A DNA stretch of 64,000 nt from a bacterium (GTDB lineage: Bacteria > Margulisbacteria > Marinamargulisbacteria > UBA817 > JABISL01), in contig JABISL010000038.1 in the NCBI GenBank assembly GCA_018700055.1, positions 52,766 through 116,765 of the forward strand, written 5' to 3'. The translations under genes were made by a program, and so were the position numbers. This document shows, in pieces, positions 16,974 to 25,555 of the stretch (the first letter of the stretch is position 1; each line of letters starts with the position of its first letter). The notes beneath the pieces are model-generated. The model saw only the letters and a list, made by a program, of their open reading frames with translations. It searched no databases and was not told the origin of the DNA.

Positions 16974-18617
16974 ATGAGTGATAAAAGACGAATTTTGGTG
17001 ACGAGTGCATTGCCGTATGCGAATGGTAGTATTCATTTGGGACATTTGGTGGAGTATATTCAAACGGATGTATGGGCACGTTTTCAGAAGATGCGTGGGC
17101 ACGAGTGTGTTTATATCTGTGCGGACGATACGCATGGCACACCGATTATGTTGTCTGCGCAGAAACAAGGCATTACGCCAGAAGAGCTAATCGAGAAGGT
17201 TCATGTTGAACACCAGGCTGATTTTGCGGCCTTTCATGTAGAGTTTGATACGTATCACACTACTCATTGTGACGAAAACAAAGAACTGTCTGAGCTGATT
17301 TATAATCGAGCGAAGGCCGCGGGTGCGATTTGTGAGAAGGATATTGAGCAGCTTTATGATGAAGAAGCGGGTATGTTTTTACCGGATCGATTTGTCAAAG
17401 GTGAGTGTCCCAAGTGTGAGGCAAAAGAGCAGTATGGTGATTCTTGTGAGGTTTGTTCAGCAACCTATTCACCGAAAGACTTGGTGGAACCAGTGTCAGT
17501 GGTCAGTGGTCAGAAGCCAGTATTGCGTCACTCCAATCACATCTTTTTCAAATTATCTGACTATGAAGGTTTTTTGCAAGAATGGTTTAAACAGGATCCG
17601 GTTCATGAAGGACTTAAAAAGAAACTCAACGAATGGTTTGAATCAGGCTTAAAGGATTGGGATATTTCGAGAGATGCCCCATATTTTGGATTTAAGATAC
17701 CGGGAACGGATGATAAATATTTTTATGTTTGGGTAGATGCCCCAGTGGGATATATGGCCTCTACGAAAAAATGGTGCGAGACCAATGGCGGGGATTTTGA
17801 CTCTATTTGGGTGAATGGTGATTATGAAATACATCATTTTATTGGCAAAGACATTCTCTATTTTCATACGCTTTTTTGGCCTGTGATGCTGCATGTAGCT
17901 GAGTTTCAAACCCCACATCATGTGCATGTGCATGGATTCTTAACGGTTAATGGGGAGAAGATGTCGAAAAGTCGTGGGACCTTTATTTTGGCGAGTAGTT
18001 ATTTGGAACAGGGCCTAAACCCAGAGTATCTTCGCTATTATTATGCGTCTAAATTGTCCGCTTCAGTAGAAGATATTGATCTGAACTTCGATGATTTTAT
18101 TCAACGAGTGAATTCAGACGTTGTGAATAAGTTCGTGAATATTGGGAGCCGGTTGGGTGCCATTGTTCGTAAGAAATTGGATCTAAAGTTGTCGACTCCT
18201 GACGCTGAAGGCGAGACTCTATTGGCCGAGATGAGACAGTCGATTCCAGTGGTGGCAGATTTGTATGACGCCAGAGAGACGAACAAGGCGATGCGTGAAA
18301 TCATGCGGTTAGCAGATCTTGCTAATCAATATATAGACCAAAAGGCGCCGTGGACGGTTGTAAAAACAGACGAAGAGCATGCGCGTGCGATTTGTACATC
18401 GGGGTTAAATGCCTTGGCAATCCTTTCGGGACTATTAAGTCCGGTGATGCCAGTGCTATCTAGTAAAGTGGCTTCGTTCTTGGGTATAACGGATACAATT
18501 TGGGATGCAATTGGGACCTTGATAAGCGATCGTGAGATTGCTCCTTTTGAGCGGATGGCAGATCGAGTGGATGCCGACCAGGTTGCCTCTCTTACCTGTA
18601 CACCTAAGACTGCATAA
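16974..18617 (+). CDS. metG: Methionyl-tRNA synthetase
   Basis: 547 residues; charges tRNA-Met with methionine in the cytoplasm. The class I HIGH signature is HLGH (residues 21-24, after ALPYANGSI) and the KMSKS loop is GEKMSKSRGTF near residue 328. Between them is a four-cysteine zinc knuckle of CPKC...CEVC type starting near residue 145. This is the MetG1 form. It stops after the anticodon-binding helical domain and lacks the C-terminal EMAP/tRNA-binding dimerisation domain found in E. coli MetG. An ATG nine bases upstream (16965) lies inside the -10 box, so I start at 16974, which gives the typical MSDKRRILVTSALPYANG opening. Confidence 0.97.
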   Translation: MSDKRRILVTSALPYANGSIHLGHLVEYIQTDVWARFQKMRGHECVYICADDTHGTPIMLSAQKQGITPEELIEKVHVEHQADFAAFHVEFDTYHTTHCDENKELSELIYNRAKAAGAICEKDIEQLYDEEAGMFLPDRFVKGECPKCEAKEQYGDSCEVCSATYSPKDLVEPVSVVSGQKPVLRHSNHIFFKLSDYEGFLQEWFKQDPVHEGLKKKLNEWFESGLKDWDISRDAPYFGFKIPGTDDKYFYVWVDAPVGYMASTKKWCETNGGDFDSIWVNGDYEIHHFIGKDILYFHTLFWPVMLHVAEFQTPHHVHVHGFLTVNGEKMSKSRGTFILASSYLEQGLNPEYLRYYYASKLSASVEDIDLNFDDFIQRVNSDVVNKFVNIGSRLGAIVRKKLDLKLSTPDAEGETLLAEMRQSIPVVADLYDARETNKAMREIMRLADLANQYIDQKAPWTVVKTDEEHARAICTSGLNALAILSGLLSPVMPVLSSKVASFLGITDTIWDAIGTLISDREIAPFERMADRVDADQVASLTCTPKTA

Positions 18618-18683
18618 AGCGCTAAGGTCTTTTTGAAGATAGTTCCAGCTTAAGTAGAATGTTTATCCTTTCCAAAAAGGGGG

Positions 18684-18689
18684 TATACC
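18684..18689 (+). promoter_or_regulatory. -10 box of the 18715 gene
   Basis: TATACC, with a ~20-nt leader carrying a GGGAG Shine-Dalgarno sequence at 18702-18706, 8 nt before ATG 18715. Confidence 0.45.
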
Positions 18690-18714
18690 ATAGTTGTACG
18701 CGGGAGTATTAGCT

Positions 18715-19356
18715 ATGAAACAAGTAAGATTATGGATATTGGGATTAATGCTAGCGGCGATAGTCGTTCAGCCAGCCTATGCTACGGTTGCAGCAGGGTC
18801 CGTTTTTGCTACATCTTCAGATAATTCTGGTGGCGCTACCTTTGAAAACAATACCTATCAATCTAGTCAGGTAGTGGCTTCAAGTGAGAATAACGCCATT
18901 GATGTATTGGGGCTTTGGTTCATTAATAATGGCCAGAGTGTCAGTGATGACTTGGTAGTATTTCGCTTAATATTTAATAACTTTTTGTTTGGTGCGGACG
19001 GTGCCGTCAACGTATCGGACATTGACTTGTTTAACGATGGAGAGGCTCGGTTCGTAACGCCGCCGTTGGTATATCCAAACCCTTGGGTAATTAGTAAAAG
19101 CGCTACTGCTGAATTGGGATATACATTGTCACGTAATATGAAAATGACGCTCCATATTTATGACATGCTGGGTCACCGAATTTACCAAAGAGAGATTGAA
19201 GAAGGTAGTGTAGGTGGTGCCGAAGGAACAGGTAATAAGATTAAGCTAAATGCAGAAACATTTGGCGGCTACGAGTTGTCATCAGGGGTTTACTTCTATG
19301 TATTTGTCTATGAAGGGAAAGTAATAGAAAAAGGTAAGTTCGCCGTTCTGCCATAA
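18715..19356 (+). CDS. Secreted protein with FlgD/T9SS-type C-terminal Ig-like domain
   Basis: 213 residues. A signal peptide covers about 1-23 (cleavage near QPAYA). A Ser/Asn-rich region (about 25-105) is followed by an Ig-like beta domain from about residue 118: PLVYPNPWVI, then MKMTLHIYDMLGHRIYQ and a final LSSGVYFYVFVYEGKV. This 'YPNP...IYD..G......SGVYFY' pattern is shared by FlgD-like Ig domains and type IX secretion sorting domains, which sit at the C-terminus of surface proteins. No other part of a type IX system is visible, so surface display is an inference. The start is set by the GGGAG site; a TTG at 18694 would precede the signal peptide. Confidence 0.72.
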   Translation: MKQVRLWILGLMLAAIVVQPAYATVAAGSVFATSSDNSGGATFENNTYQSSQVVASSENNAIDVLGLWFINNGQSVSDDLVVFRLIFNNFLFGADGAVNVSDIDLFNDGEARFVTPPLVYPNPWVISKSATAELGYTLSRNMKMTLHIYDMLGHRIYQREIEEGSVGGAEGTGNKIKLNAETFGGYELSSGVYFYVFVYEGKVIEKGKFAVLP

Positions 19357-19370
19357 AGTCTATTGTATAA

Positions 19371-19401
19371 GATCCACTTTGACCTTCGGCAAAGGTGGAT
19401 C
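19371..19401 (+). repeat. Long hairpin after the 18715 gene
   Basis: GATCCACTTTG pairs with CAAAGGTGGATC (11 bp with one bulged base) around ACCTTCGG, starting 15 bases after the stop. No U-run follows, so it may be a 3'-end stabiliser or a factor-dependent stop. The rest of 19402-19511 also contains short pairs (TTAGTC with GACTAA, GTCTG with CAGAC). Confidence 0.5.
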
Positions 19402-19511
19402 GCGCTCGGTCTGAATGAATCAGCCCCTCGCTTAGTCGCAGACGCACGTAGTTCGTTCGGACTAACTGGGCCAGATCTCTCCAAACGGTTGTGAGAGCCC
19501 TGAGCACAATG

Positions 19512-19517
19512 TAGAAT
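19512..19517 (+). promoter_or_regulatory. -10 box, leaderless start of the 19525 gene
   Basis: TAGAAT, 7 nt before ATG 19525. Confidence 0.5.
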
Positions 19518-19524
19518 AGAGCCC

Positions 19525-20091
19525 ATGAAAACATTACTCATGGGTTTTTTAGTGTGCGTTGTAAGTGCTTCAATGGGATTTGCGCAGTCAGAGGCATCGC
19601 CTAAAAAGGTTGCTCGAGCGAAAGCGCCGATCGAATATAACGCCTTTCGTTTTGGTCATGGATGGAGCAATGAGATTCCTTATGGTTACTTCGTAGAGAT
19701 GGACCATATTATTTCGGGGACCACATCGATCGCATTTGGTGCCGGTTCATTTAATCAGCGTGTTAACAAAGATATCTTAGAAATTGTGACATACAAGGTC
19801 ACTTACAGACAGTACGCCGAAGTGTTTTCCAAGGGGTATTGGGGGCTTGGTGGTTTGATTAGCGATGTTCAGGCGACAACAGATTCGACTACTGCTAGAG
19901 GGACTGTTCCGGCTGTATTTGCTGAAGCTGGATATTTGATCACCTTACGCCCTGTTATTATTGATTTGGCATTTACGGCGGGATACTCCTTTGGAGCTAT
20001 GAGTGCTAGCACGGGAACCTTGGAAGGCATTGCATACAATCCAAATAAGTTGACATGGGGCTTTCGAATAGCCGCTGGATACACTTTTTAG
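19525..20091 (+). CDS. Small outer-membrane beta-barrel-like protein, 188 aa
   Basis: A signal peptide at residues 1-20 (cleavage after GFAQ or nearby) is followed by amphipathic beta strands with Gly/aromatic turns. The final AAGYTF ends in Phe, the usual outer-membrane barrel signal. The size suits an 8-strand barrel of the OmpA/OmpW class, though no specific family is recognised. A repeat element lies 26 bases after the stop, before mreB. Confidence 0.75.
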   Translation: MKTLLMGFLVCVVSASMGFAQSEASPKKVARAKAPIEYNAFRFGHGWSNEIPYGYFVEMDHIISGTTSIAFGAGSFNQRVNKDILEIVTYKVTYRQYAEVFSKGYWGLGGLISDVQATTDSTTARGTVPAVFAEAGYLITLRPVIIDLAFTAGYSFGAMSASTGTLEGIAYNPNKLTWGFRIAAGYTF

Positions 20092-20117
20092 GTCGGCCAC
20101 TAATTTTGGCGTCTGAA

Positions 20118-20187
20118 CTATTTTAGCCACCTTTTTTGTCCTCGACGTATAGTAATACGCCTGCGGAAAAAAGCGGACTAAAAATAG
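20118..20187 (+). repeat. Dispersed stem-loop repeat, copy 1
   Basis: A 30-nt core (20137-20166) starts TGTCCTCGACGTATAG and contains the inner pair CGTAT/ATACG. It is flanked by long complementary arms: left 20118-20137 (CTATTTTAGCCACC then T's) and right 20167-20187 (A's then GCGGACTAAAAATAG). A nearly identical core lies at 44553-44582 between arms of different sequence that also pair. It is placed just after a stop codon. Confidence 0.75.
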
Positions 20188-20262
20188 CCGCCTTTTCAAA
20201 ACTAGCAGGCCGTTTAAGCATAAAATAAAAGCTCGATGCTACACAAAAAAGTCGGTGGCTGG

Positions 20263-20268
20263 TATACT
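20263..20268 (+). promoter_or_regulatory. Extended -10 box of mreB
   Basis: TGGTATACT. It leaves a leader of about 46 nt before ATG 20322, in contrast to the leaderless genes around it. Confidence 0.6.
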
Positions 20269-20281
20269 CACGAGTAATCAA

Positions 20282-20314
20282 ATGGGCAGGGGAAATTTAG
20301 CCCATCTCTAGGAG
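20282..20314 (+). promoter_or_regulatory. mreB leader hairpin and Shine-Dalgarno site
   Basis: ATGGGC (20282-20287) pairs with GCCCAT (20300-20305), ending five bases before the AGGAG site at 20310-20314, which is 7 nt from the ATG. The stem would lie within the ribosome footprint and could affect initiation. Confidence 0.45.
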
Positions 20315-20321
20315 TTTTTTT

Positions 20322-21362
20322 ATGCGTTGGAATTTCATGTCCAAACTGTTTCCTTCTTTAAATTGTGATCTAGGTATCGATCTTGGTACAGCCAATGTAT
20401 TGGTGTTTGTACGTGGTCGAGGCGTTGTTATTCAAGAGCCATCAGTGGTTGCGTTGGATAGCACTAAGAACTTGGTATTAGCTGTAGGTAACGACGCCAA
20501 GCGAATGATTGGTCGTACACCAGGAAATGTAATAGCGGTTCGTCCATTAAGAGACGGTGTTATTGCTGATTTTGAAGTGACAGAAACCATGTTGAAATAC
20601 TTTATTCGTAAAGCATTGGATCGCAAATTTTTGATATCTAAGCCGAGAATTATTATTGGCGTTCCTTCTGGGATCACTGGTGTGGAGAAGCGTGCTGTAT
20701 TGGACGCTGCTTATCATGCTGGTGCTAGAGAAGCTTATTTACTAGAAGAGCCAATGGCTGCTGCAATTGGGGCGAACTTGCCTGTATCTGAACCAGAAGG
20801 AAGTATGGTTGTAGATATTGGTGGCGGAACAACAGAAGTCGCTGTGATTTCACTTGGCGGTATTGTTGTTGCGAAGTCTATTCGAGTGGCTGGTGATGAA
20901 ATGGATGAAGCGATTATTTCTCACTGTCGTGAAAACTATCGACTATTGATTGGTGAGCGAACAGCTGAAGAAGTAAAGATTCGTTTGGGATCGGCTTTTG
21001 ACATGGAAGAAGAAAAAACGATGGAAGTAAGAGGCCGTGATTTGGTTTCGGGTCTGCCTAAAACATTTACGTTCACGAGTATCGAAATTCGTGAAGCGCT
21101 AAAAGATACTATTTCAACGATTGTTGATGGGATTCGTACAACGCTAGAAAAAACTCCTCCGGAGCTTTCATCAGACATTATGGATTCAGGTATTACACTT
21201 GCAGGTGGTGGGGCGTTACTAAAAGGCCTTGATCAGCACATTCAAATGGAAACGAATATTCGAACAGTTATCGCTGAAGATGCACTCAAATGTGTGGCGC
21301 TAGGCACAGGAAAAGCGTTGGATGAAATTGAAGTACTCAAAAAAGCCTTAATTACTGAGTAA
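20322..21362 (+). CDS. mreB: Rod-shape-determining protein MreB
   Basis: 346 residues; a bacterial actin that forms membrane-bound filaments directing lateral cell-wall synthesis. The phosphate-1 motif is [14 protein letters not shown] (about 15-28), phosphate-2 is [19 protein letters not shown] (about 163-181), and the adenosine motif is [14 protein letters not shown] near residue 290. The short N-terminus has a hydrophobic stretch ([10 protein letters not shown]) that may act as the membrane anchor. A strong AGGAG site fixes the start. mreC and mreD do not follow, which is unusual; the next gene is hemW. A cell with MreB and a class A PBP is probably rod-shaped or curved. Confidence 0.97.
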   Translation: MRWNFMSKLFPSLNCDLGIDLGTANVLVFVRGRGVVIQEPSVVALDSTKNLVLAVGNDAKRMIGRTPGNVIAVRPLRDGVIADFEVTETMLKYFIRKALDRKFLISKPRIIIGVPSGITGVEKRAVLDAAYHAGAREAYLLEEPMAAAIGANLPVSEPEGSMVVDIGGGTTEVAVISLGGIVVAKSIRVAGDEMDEAIISHCRENYRLLIGERTAEEVKIRLGSAFDMEEEKTMEVRGRDLVSGLPKTFTFTSIEIREALKDTISTIVDGIRTTLEKTPPELSSDIMDSGITLAGGGALLKGLDQHIQMETNIRTVIAEDALKCVALGTGKALDEIEVLKKALITE

Positions 21363-21491
21363 GAGATCTGGGAATTTTGTGGTTGTAGGCTATAATTAAC
21401 TGGGGCATATAATAATCCGAGAAATTGTCCGCTCTATTCAAATGAATTACCTTTCAAATTGAGAGCGTATCTGCACCTGGATGAGTTGTAT

Positions 21492-21497
21492 GATACT
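21492..21497 (+). promoter_or_regulatory. -10-like box near the hemW start
   Basis: GATACT, 8 nt before ATG 21506. Two more TATAAT-like boxes lie upstream in the 143-base gap after mreB, so this assignment is uncertain. Confidence 0.35.
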
Positions 21498-21505
21498 TTA
21501 ATCCT

Positions 21506-22642
21506 ATGATTCAACATTCCGATTCGGCATTGTCAGTGTATATCCATGTGCCGTTTTGCGCCAAGTTGTGCCCGTATTGTGCATTCTATAAGCAGAAATG
21601 GGGTAAAGAACGTGAGCAGGCCTTTGTGGAGGCTACTGTGAAGGAGATTGAGTGGTATGGGGAACACTACCCTGATGAGGTGGTGCGAACAGTGTTTTGG
21701 GGTGGGGGAACTCCCAATATTCTCAAGCGAGTATCAGTAGAGCGTATTATGACTGCGCTTAGAAATGCCTATTCATTTCAAGATGAGGTTGAGATTACTA
21801 TGGAGATGAATCCAGGTATGTCATCCAAGGGAAAGCTGGCAGCGTTCAGAGAAGCTGGAATTAATCGCGTAAGTCTTGGTGTTCAATCTATGAATGCAGA
21901 TGAACTGGTGGTGTTGGGACGAAATCATACGGCGGAAAATACTCACAAGACACTGAAGCATATTCGAGAAGTTGGTTTTGATAACGTAAGTGTGGATCTA
22001 ATGTTCGGGTTGCCGAATTCCACAGTTAGGTCTCTGCAGAATAGTTTGGATGCGGTGTTGGATTATGACCCGGAGCACTTATCTACTTATGGATTAACGA
22101 TAGAATCGGGCACTCCTTTTTTCAGAAACCAACAGCTGAAAGTTGGACAGGACATGGAGAGAAAACAGTTTCAAAAAATCATCACAACATTGAAAAAAAA
22201 GGACTACCTTCACTATGAAGTATCTAACTTTTCAAAAATAAATAGGGAATCAAAACATAATATGGCATACTGGGAATTAAGACCGTATATTGGGTTGGGG
22301 CCCAGTGCGCACTCTTTTTTCAAGGGAAATCGTTATTCTAATAAACGGAGCTTGGATATTTATACCCGAGCCCCCTACCCTAGTGCCTACTTGAAGTCGG
22401 GTGTTAAGCCCTATTCATCTGATAAACTTTTAAAAGAGTACATAATGACAGGCTTAAGGATGATGGATGGGTTATCATTCTCGACCGTAAATGACCTTTT
22501 TGGGGTAGACATCAAAAGACGTTATGCGAATACGATACAGTCATTGTACGCCCTTAAGTTAATCTATAAGCCTGACCACGATTTGAGGGTAACAACTAAG
22601 GGGGTATGGGTACTTGATGAAATTGTTCAGCAGTTTCTATAG
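21506..22642 (+). CDS. hemW: HemW-like radical SAM protein
   Basis: 378 residues. The radical-SAM cluster ligands are Cys18, Cys22 and Cys25 in VPFCAKLCPYCAFYK. The tyrosine-containing Y-x-H-x-P-F-C opening and the GGGTPN SAM-binding motif (VFWGGGTPNIL) are typical of the HemN/HemW family. HemW proteins lack the extra residues needed for coproporphyrinogen oxidation and act as haem chaperones; the length here (under 400) fits HemW better than HemN (about 450). The 3' end overlaps the next gene by 26 bases. Confidence 0.9.
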   Translation: MIQHSDSALSVYIHVPFCAKLCPYCAFYKQKWGKEREQAFVEATVKEIEWYGEHYPDEVVRTVFWGGGTPNILKRVSVERIMTALRNAYSFQDEVEITMEMNPGMSSKGKLAAFREAGINRVSLGVQSMNADELVVLGRNHTAENTHKTLKHIREVGFDNVSVDLMFGLPNSTVRSLQNSLDAVLDYDPEHLSTYGLTIESGTPFFRNQQLKVGQDMERKQFQKIITTLKKKDYLHYEVSNFSKINRESKHNMAYWELRPYIGLGPSAHSFFKGNRYSNKRSLDIYTRAPYPSAYLKSGVKPYSSDKLLKEYIMTGLRMMDGLSFSTVNDLFGVDIKRRYANTIQSLYALKLIYKPDHDLRVTTKGVWVLDEIVQQFL

Positions 22643-23468
22643 TAGGTATCGATGGGTGGCTTACTTCAGTGTAGACACCGTAATTGGGGTGTTTTTTTGT
22701 GGTCTATTTGTAGAGCGTTTCTTAGAAGTGCCCATGCCAACAGCTTGGTGGGTTGTTTTGTTAATAAGTACTTGGCTAATCTATACGTTAGATCGTTTAT
22801 TGGATGCATTAAGAAGCGGATCAAGCGTTTCTTCAAAGCGTCATTATTGGCATTATCGATACCAAAAATTGTTGCTTGGTTTAATAGGAATGGGGGTAGG
22901 TATTATTGCTTATTGTGTTCACCAACTCCCTGGTCAAATCATTTATGGCGGGGTGTTTCTGGTCTTAATTGCACTAATTCATATGTGGTCAATGCGATTG
23001 TCGAGGTATTGGTGGGTGAAAGAGCACGGCATTGCTCTCATATATACAGTAGGAATTTGGTTTGGGCCTGTTATTCTTCGTTTAAATGGTGGCGATCCAG
23101 TTGATTGGTTGTCGGTTGGACCGGTTATTGGGCTATTTGGGGCAGCTGTTTATTTAAATCTATTGATGTATGGGTTGATTGAGCTGGATTCTGATCGAAA
23201 AGATGGGCAGGGCTCCTTTGTTTGTCTCATCGGTGAGTGTCAGGCAGCGTCCCTTTTTAACGGACTAGCTGTTGCGGCCTTGGGATTGGGTGGGGTTATG
23301 TTAGTTGTACTTAACTCTAGAGTAGAAGTGGTGATGATTATGGGGGTGATTTTGAGCCAGGTATTGATCTTGCACAGACTTCCAAAAGCCTGGATTGATA
23401 ACGATGCGTATCGAATTTTTGCAGAGTGGAGTTTTTGGATAGTGGGTTGTGTGGTTTGGTTTGGGTAA
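22617..23468 (+). CDS. UbiA-like multi-spanning membrane protein
   Basis: 283 residues with about eight hydrophobic helices. An Asp-rich motif in the loop after helix 2 (YTLDRLLDALRSG, DxxxD) and a second acidic loop (ELDSDRKDGQG) sit where UbiA prenyltransferases bind the prenyl diphosphate through Mg2+. Both motifs are degenerate versions of NxxxDxxxD, so it may be a divergent prenyltransferase or a non-catalytic relative. The start overlaps the end of hemW; ATG 22617 is one codon after an alternative TTG. It probably shares the hemW transcript. Confidence 0.6.
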   Translation: MKLFSSFYSRYRWVAYFSVDTVIGVFFCGLFVERFLEVPMPTAWWVVLLISTWLIYTLDRLLDALRSGSSVSSKRHYWHYRYQKLLLGLIGMGVGIIAYCVHQLPGQIIYGGVFLVLIALIHMWSMRLSRYWWVKEHGIALIYTVGIWFGPVILRLNGGDPVDWLSVGPVIGLFGAAVYLNLLMYGLIELDSDRKDGQGSFVCLIGECQAASLFNGLAVAALGLGGVMLVVLNSRVEVVMIMGVILSQVLILHRLPKAWIDNDAYRIFAEWSFWIVGCVVWFG

Positions 23469-23499
23469 CCATTTCTTGTGTCTGAATGAGTTGAGCGAG

Positions 23500-23505
23500 T
23501 ACACT
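23500..23505 (+). promoter_or_regulatory. -10 box, leaderless start of tgt
   Basis: TACACT, 6 nt before ATG 23512; TTGTGT at 23476-23481, 18 nt upstream, is a fair -35. Confidence 0.55.
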
Positions 23506-23511
23506 TAGTGA

Positions 23512-24588
23512 ATGGTTGGTAAATTTGAATTATTGAAGTCATCTAAGAAACATAAGGGCCGTGCTGGCATCTTGCATACTGCTCATGGATCGATTGAGAC
23601 CCCTGTTTTTATGCCTGTGGGCACTCAGGCGACGGTAAAAGGCCTTACCCCTCAGATGGTTGAGGATACGGGCGCTCAAATTGTATTGAGTAACACCTAT
23701 CATTTGGCATTGAGACCTGGGTCAGATTTAGTGGAAGAGATGGGTGGGCTGCATAAGTTTATGAACTGGTCCAAGCCGATTCTGACGGATTCAGGTGGCT
23801 ATCAAGTATTTTCGCTTAGTAAAATGAGGAAAATTTCGGATGACGGCGTGGAATTTCGATCCCATATTGATGGATCCAAGCGGATGTTTACGCCAGAGTC
23901 CGTAATCGACATTCAGCGTCAATTAGGCTCAGATATTATGATGCCTTTGGATATATGTTCGCCATATCCGTGTAAGCGGAATCAATTGGAAAAAGATTGG
24001 ATTCAAACTCTCGCATGGGAAAAACGAGCGAAAGCTCATTGGGAAAAGGCCCCTGGTAAGCAGTTGCTATTCGCTATTGTTCAAGGTGGGATGGATAATG
24101 GGCTACGTAAAGAAAGTGCCCAAGCGCTTATTGATTTGGACTTTCCTGGTTATGCCGTTGGTGGCGTGAGTGTAGGAGAGCCATTGGATGAAATGAATGA
24201 GATTACGGCTCACACTGTTCCGTTGCTTCCTGAAGACAAGCCGCGCTATTTGATGGGGGTAGGGTTACCTGAAAATATGCAGTTTTGTATTGAACAGGGT
24301 GTTGATATGTTTGATTGTGTTGCACCTACACGCCTGGCTAGACACGGCCAAGTATTTGATCAAGAAGGTGGTCGTCTTAATATCAAGAATGCTCAATTTC
24401 AAAGGGACCAGGCACCGATTGATCCTAGCTGTGATTGTTACGCTTGTCAGCACTTTACGCGTGCTTATATTCGTCACCTTTTTATTGCAAAAGAGGTGTT
24501 GGCGATTACACTAATGAGCTTGCATAACATCCGTCATATGGTCCGACTGGTTACCCGTATCCGCGAAGGGATATTGGCTGAAGATTAG
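23512..24588 (+). CDS. tgt: tRNA-guanine transglycosylase (queuine/preQ1)
   Basis: 358 residues; exchanges G34 of tRNAs with GUN anticodons for preQ1 in queuosine synthesis. Visible features are the substrate-binding Asp in ILTDSGGYQVFSL, VGGVSVGEP, the second catalytic Asp in GVDMFDCVAPTRLARHG, and the zinc site CDCYACQHFTRAYIRH with three cysteines and a distal His. Slightly shorter than E. coli Tgt (375). Its TAG stop shares bases with the stop of the convergent lipoprotein gene (4-base overlap). Confidence 0.96.
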   Translation: MVGKFELLKSSKKHKGRAGILHTAHGSIETPVFMPVGTQATVKGLTPQMVEDTGAQIVLSNTYHLALRPGSDLVEEMGGLHKFMNWSKPILTDSGGYQVFSLSKMRKISDDGVEFRSHIDGSKRMFTPESVIDIQRQLGSDIMMPLDICSPYPCKRNQLEKDWIQTLAWEKRAKAHWEKAPGKQLLFAIVQGGMDNGLRKESAQALIDLDFPGYAVGGVSVGEPLDEMNEITAHTVPLLPEDKPRYLMGVGLPENMQFCIEQGVDMFDCVAPTRLARHGQVFDQEGGRLNIKNAQFQRDQAPIDPSCDCYACQHFTRAYIRHLFIAKEVLAITLMSLHNIRHMVRLVTRIREGILAED

Positions 24589-25547
24589 TTGGCGGCGTCT
24601 AACGCAGTGGTGTTGGCACTAGATGTGCTGTCAGTTAAATCTAAGGCAGACGTTGTTGATTCAGGTTTAACATAGGTATCGATTGCTTTGGTTAGAAGTG
24701 TTTTGGCTTGTTTGGATAAACGTGGCTTTTGAAGTGTTTGGACTACCTTTATTGCTTTTGGTTTTTGGTTTTGATGTAGCAAGTTAATGATTGAAATGGC
24801 TTGGTTTTCAAGGGGTCTATTAATCAATAATCGGGGAGATTTAGGGTCAAATGATTTCACTAAGTTGGGGGGATAAGTATAATTTGCGATGTTGAAAAAA
24901 GATTCGGTAAACAATGATTTGAGTGATGAGATGGTGATAGTTGTTTCTAGAGAGAGATCTTGGTCATCTAAATGCTTAAGGAATAAGCTGGTTATGAAGG
25001 TTTCGTAGGGAGATATTTTGCCATAAAAAATAACGGAATTATCGGAGGCTTTTTTTTCAGAGATTGTAGCCAGATAAAGCTTGTTTCCGTCAGTGTACCC
25101 TTCAATTAAATACATCGGATATCCATAATGAAGCTTGCTGCTTCTTCCGATCCACTCAAAGGCATCCCCTGACGTAGTTCTTAAGCTTAAATGGGACTCA
25201 TTTAGGGTTGTCTTGGCGATGTGGTTGTCCTGCCGATTACTGGCCGTTGAGGTCCATGTGGTAGTGGGGTTTCCAGATACAGTTTTGATAGTCGCTTTTG
25301 TATTGCCTTTTCCCCAGGAGAGTTGGGTAAACCCTTCTAAAGGGGTAAGGCCTTTAATTGCAACGACAATAGCTTGGTTTTCGGTAGAAATGATGTTGTT
25401 TTTGACGGGAATGGCTAGTGAATAAGTGACCGAGAATCCCCGCTTTTTGGGGGATGTATTGGGCGCTACTTCTTGCGTTACCTTGCCACAAGCTGAAAAG
25501 CTGAGAAGGGCCCCGATAGTAAGTATGAGATATACGGAGCGCTTCAT
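24585..25547 (-). CDS. Lipoprotein, 320 aa, unknown function
   Basis: A lipoprotein signal with lipobox LLSFSAC is followed by a lipidated Cys at about residue 20 (SAC-GKVTQ). The mature part is beta-rich up to about residue 170 (FTQLSWGKGNTKATIK and similar strands). It then becomes helical, with TPR-like pairs (IINLLHQNQKPKAIKVVQTL), and ends in a Ser/Thr-rich tail. No family recognised. It lies eight bases after the 25556 gene and is probably co-transcribed with it. Confidence 0.75.
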   Translation of the reverse strand: MKRSVYLILTIGALLSFSACGKVTQEVAPNTSPKKRGFSVTYSLAIPVKNNIISTENQAIVVAIKGLTPLEGFTQLSWGKGNTKATIKTVSGNPTTTWTSTASNRQDNHIAKTTLNESHLSLRTTSGDAFEWIGRSSKLHYGYPMYLIEGYTDGNKLYLATISEKKASDNSVIFYGKISPYETFITSLFLKHLDDQDLSLETTITISSLKSLFTESFFNIANYTYPPNLVKSFDPKSPRLLINRPLENQAISIINLLHQNQKPKAIKVVQTLQKPRLSKQAKTLLTKAIDTYVKPESTTSALDLTDSTSSANTTALDAAN

Positions 25548-25555
25548 TGGGTTAA

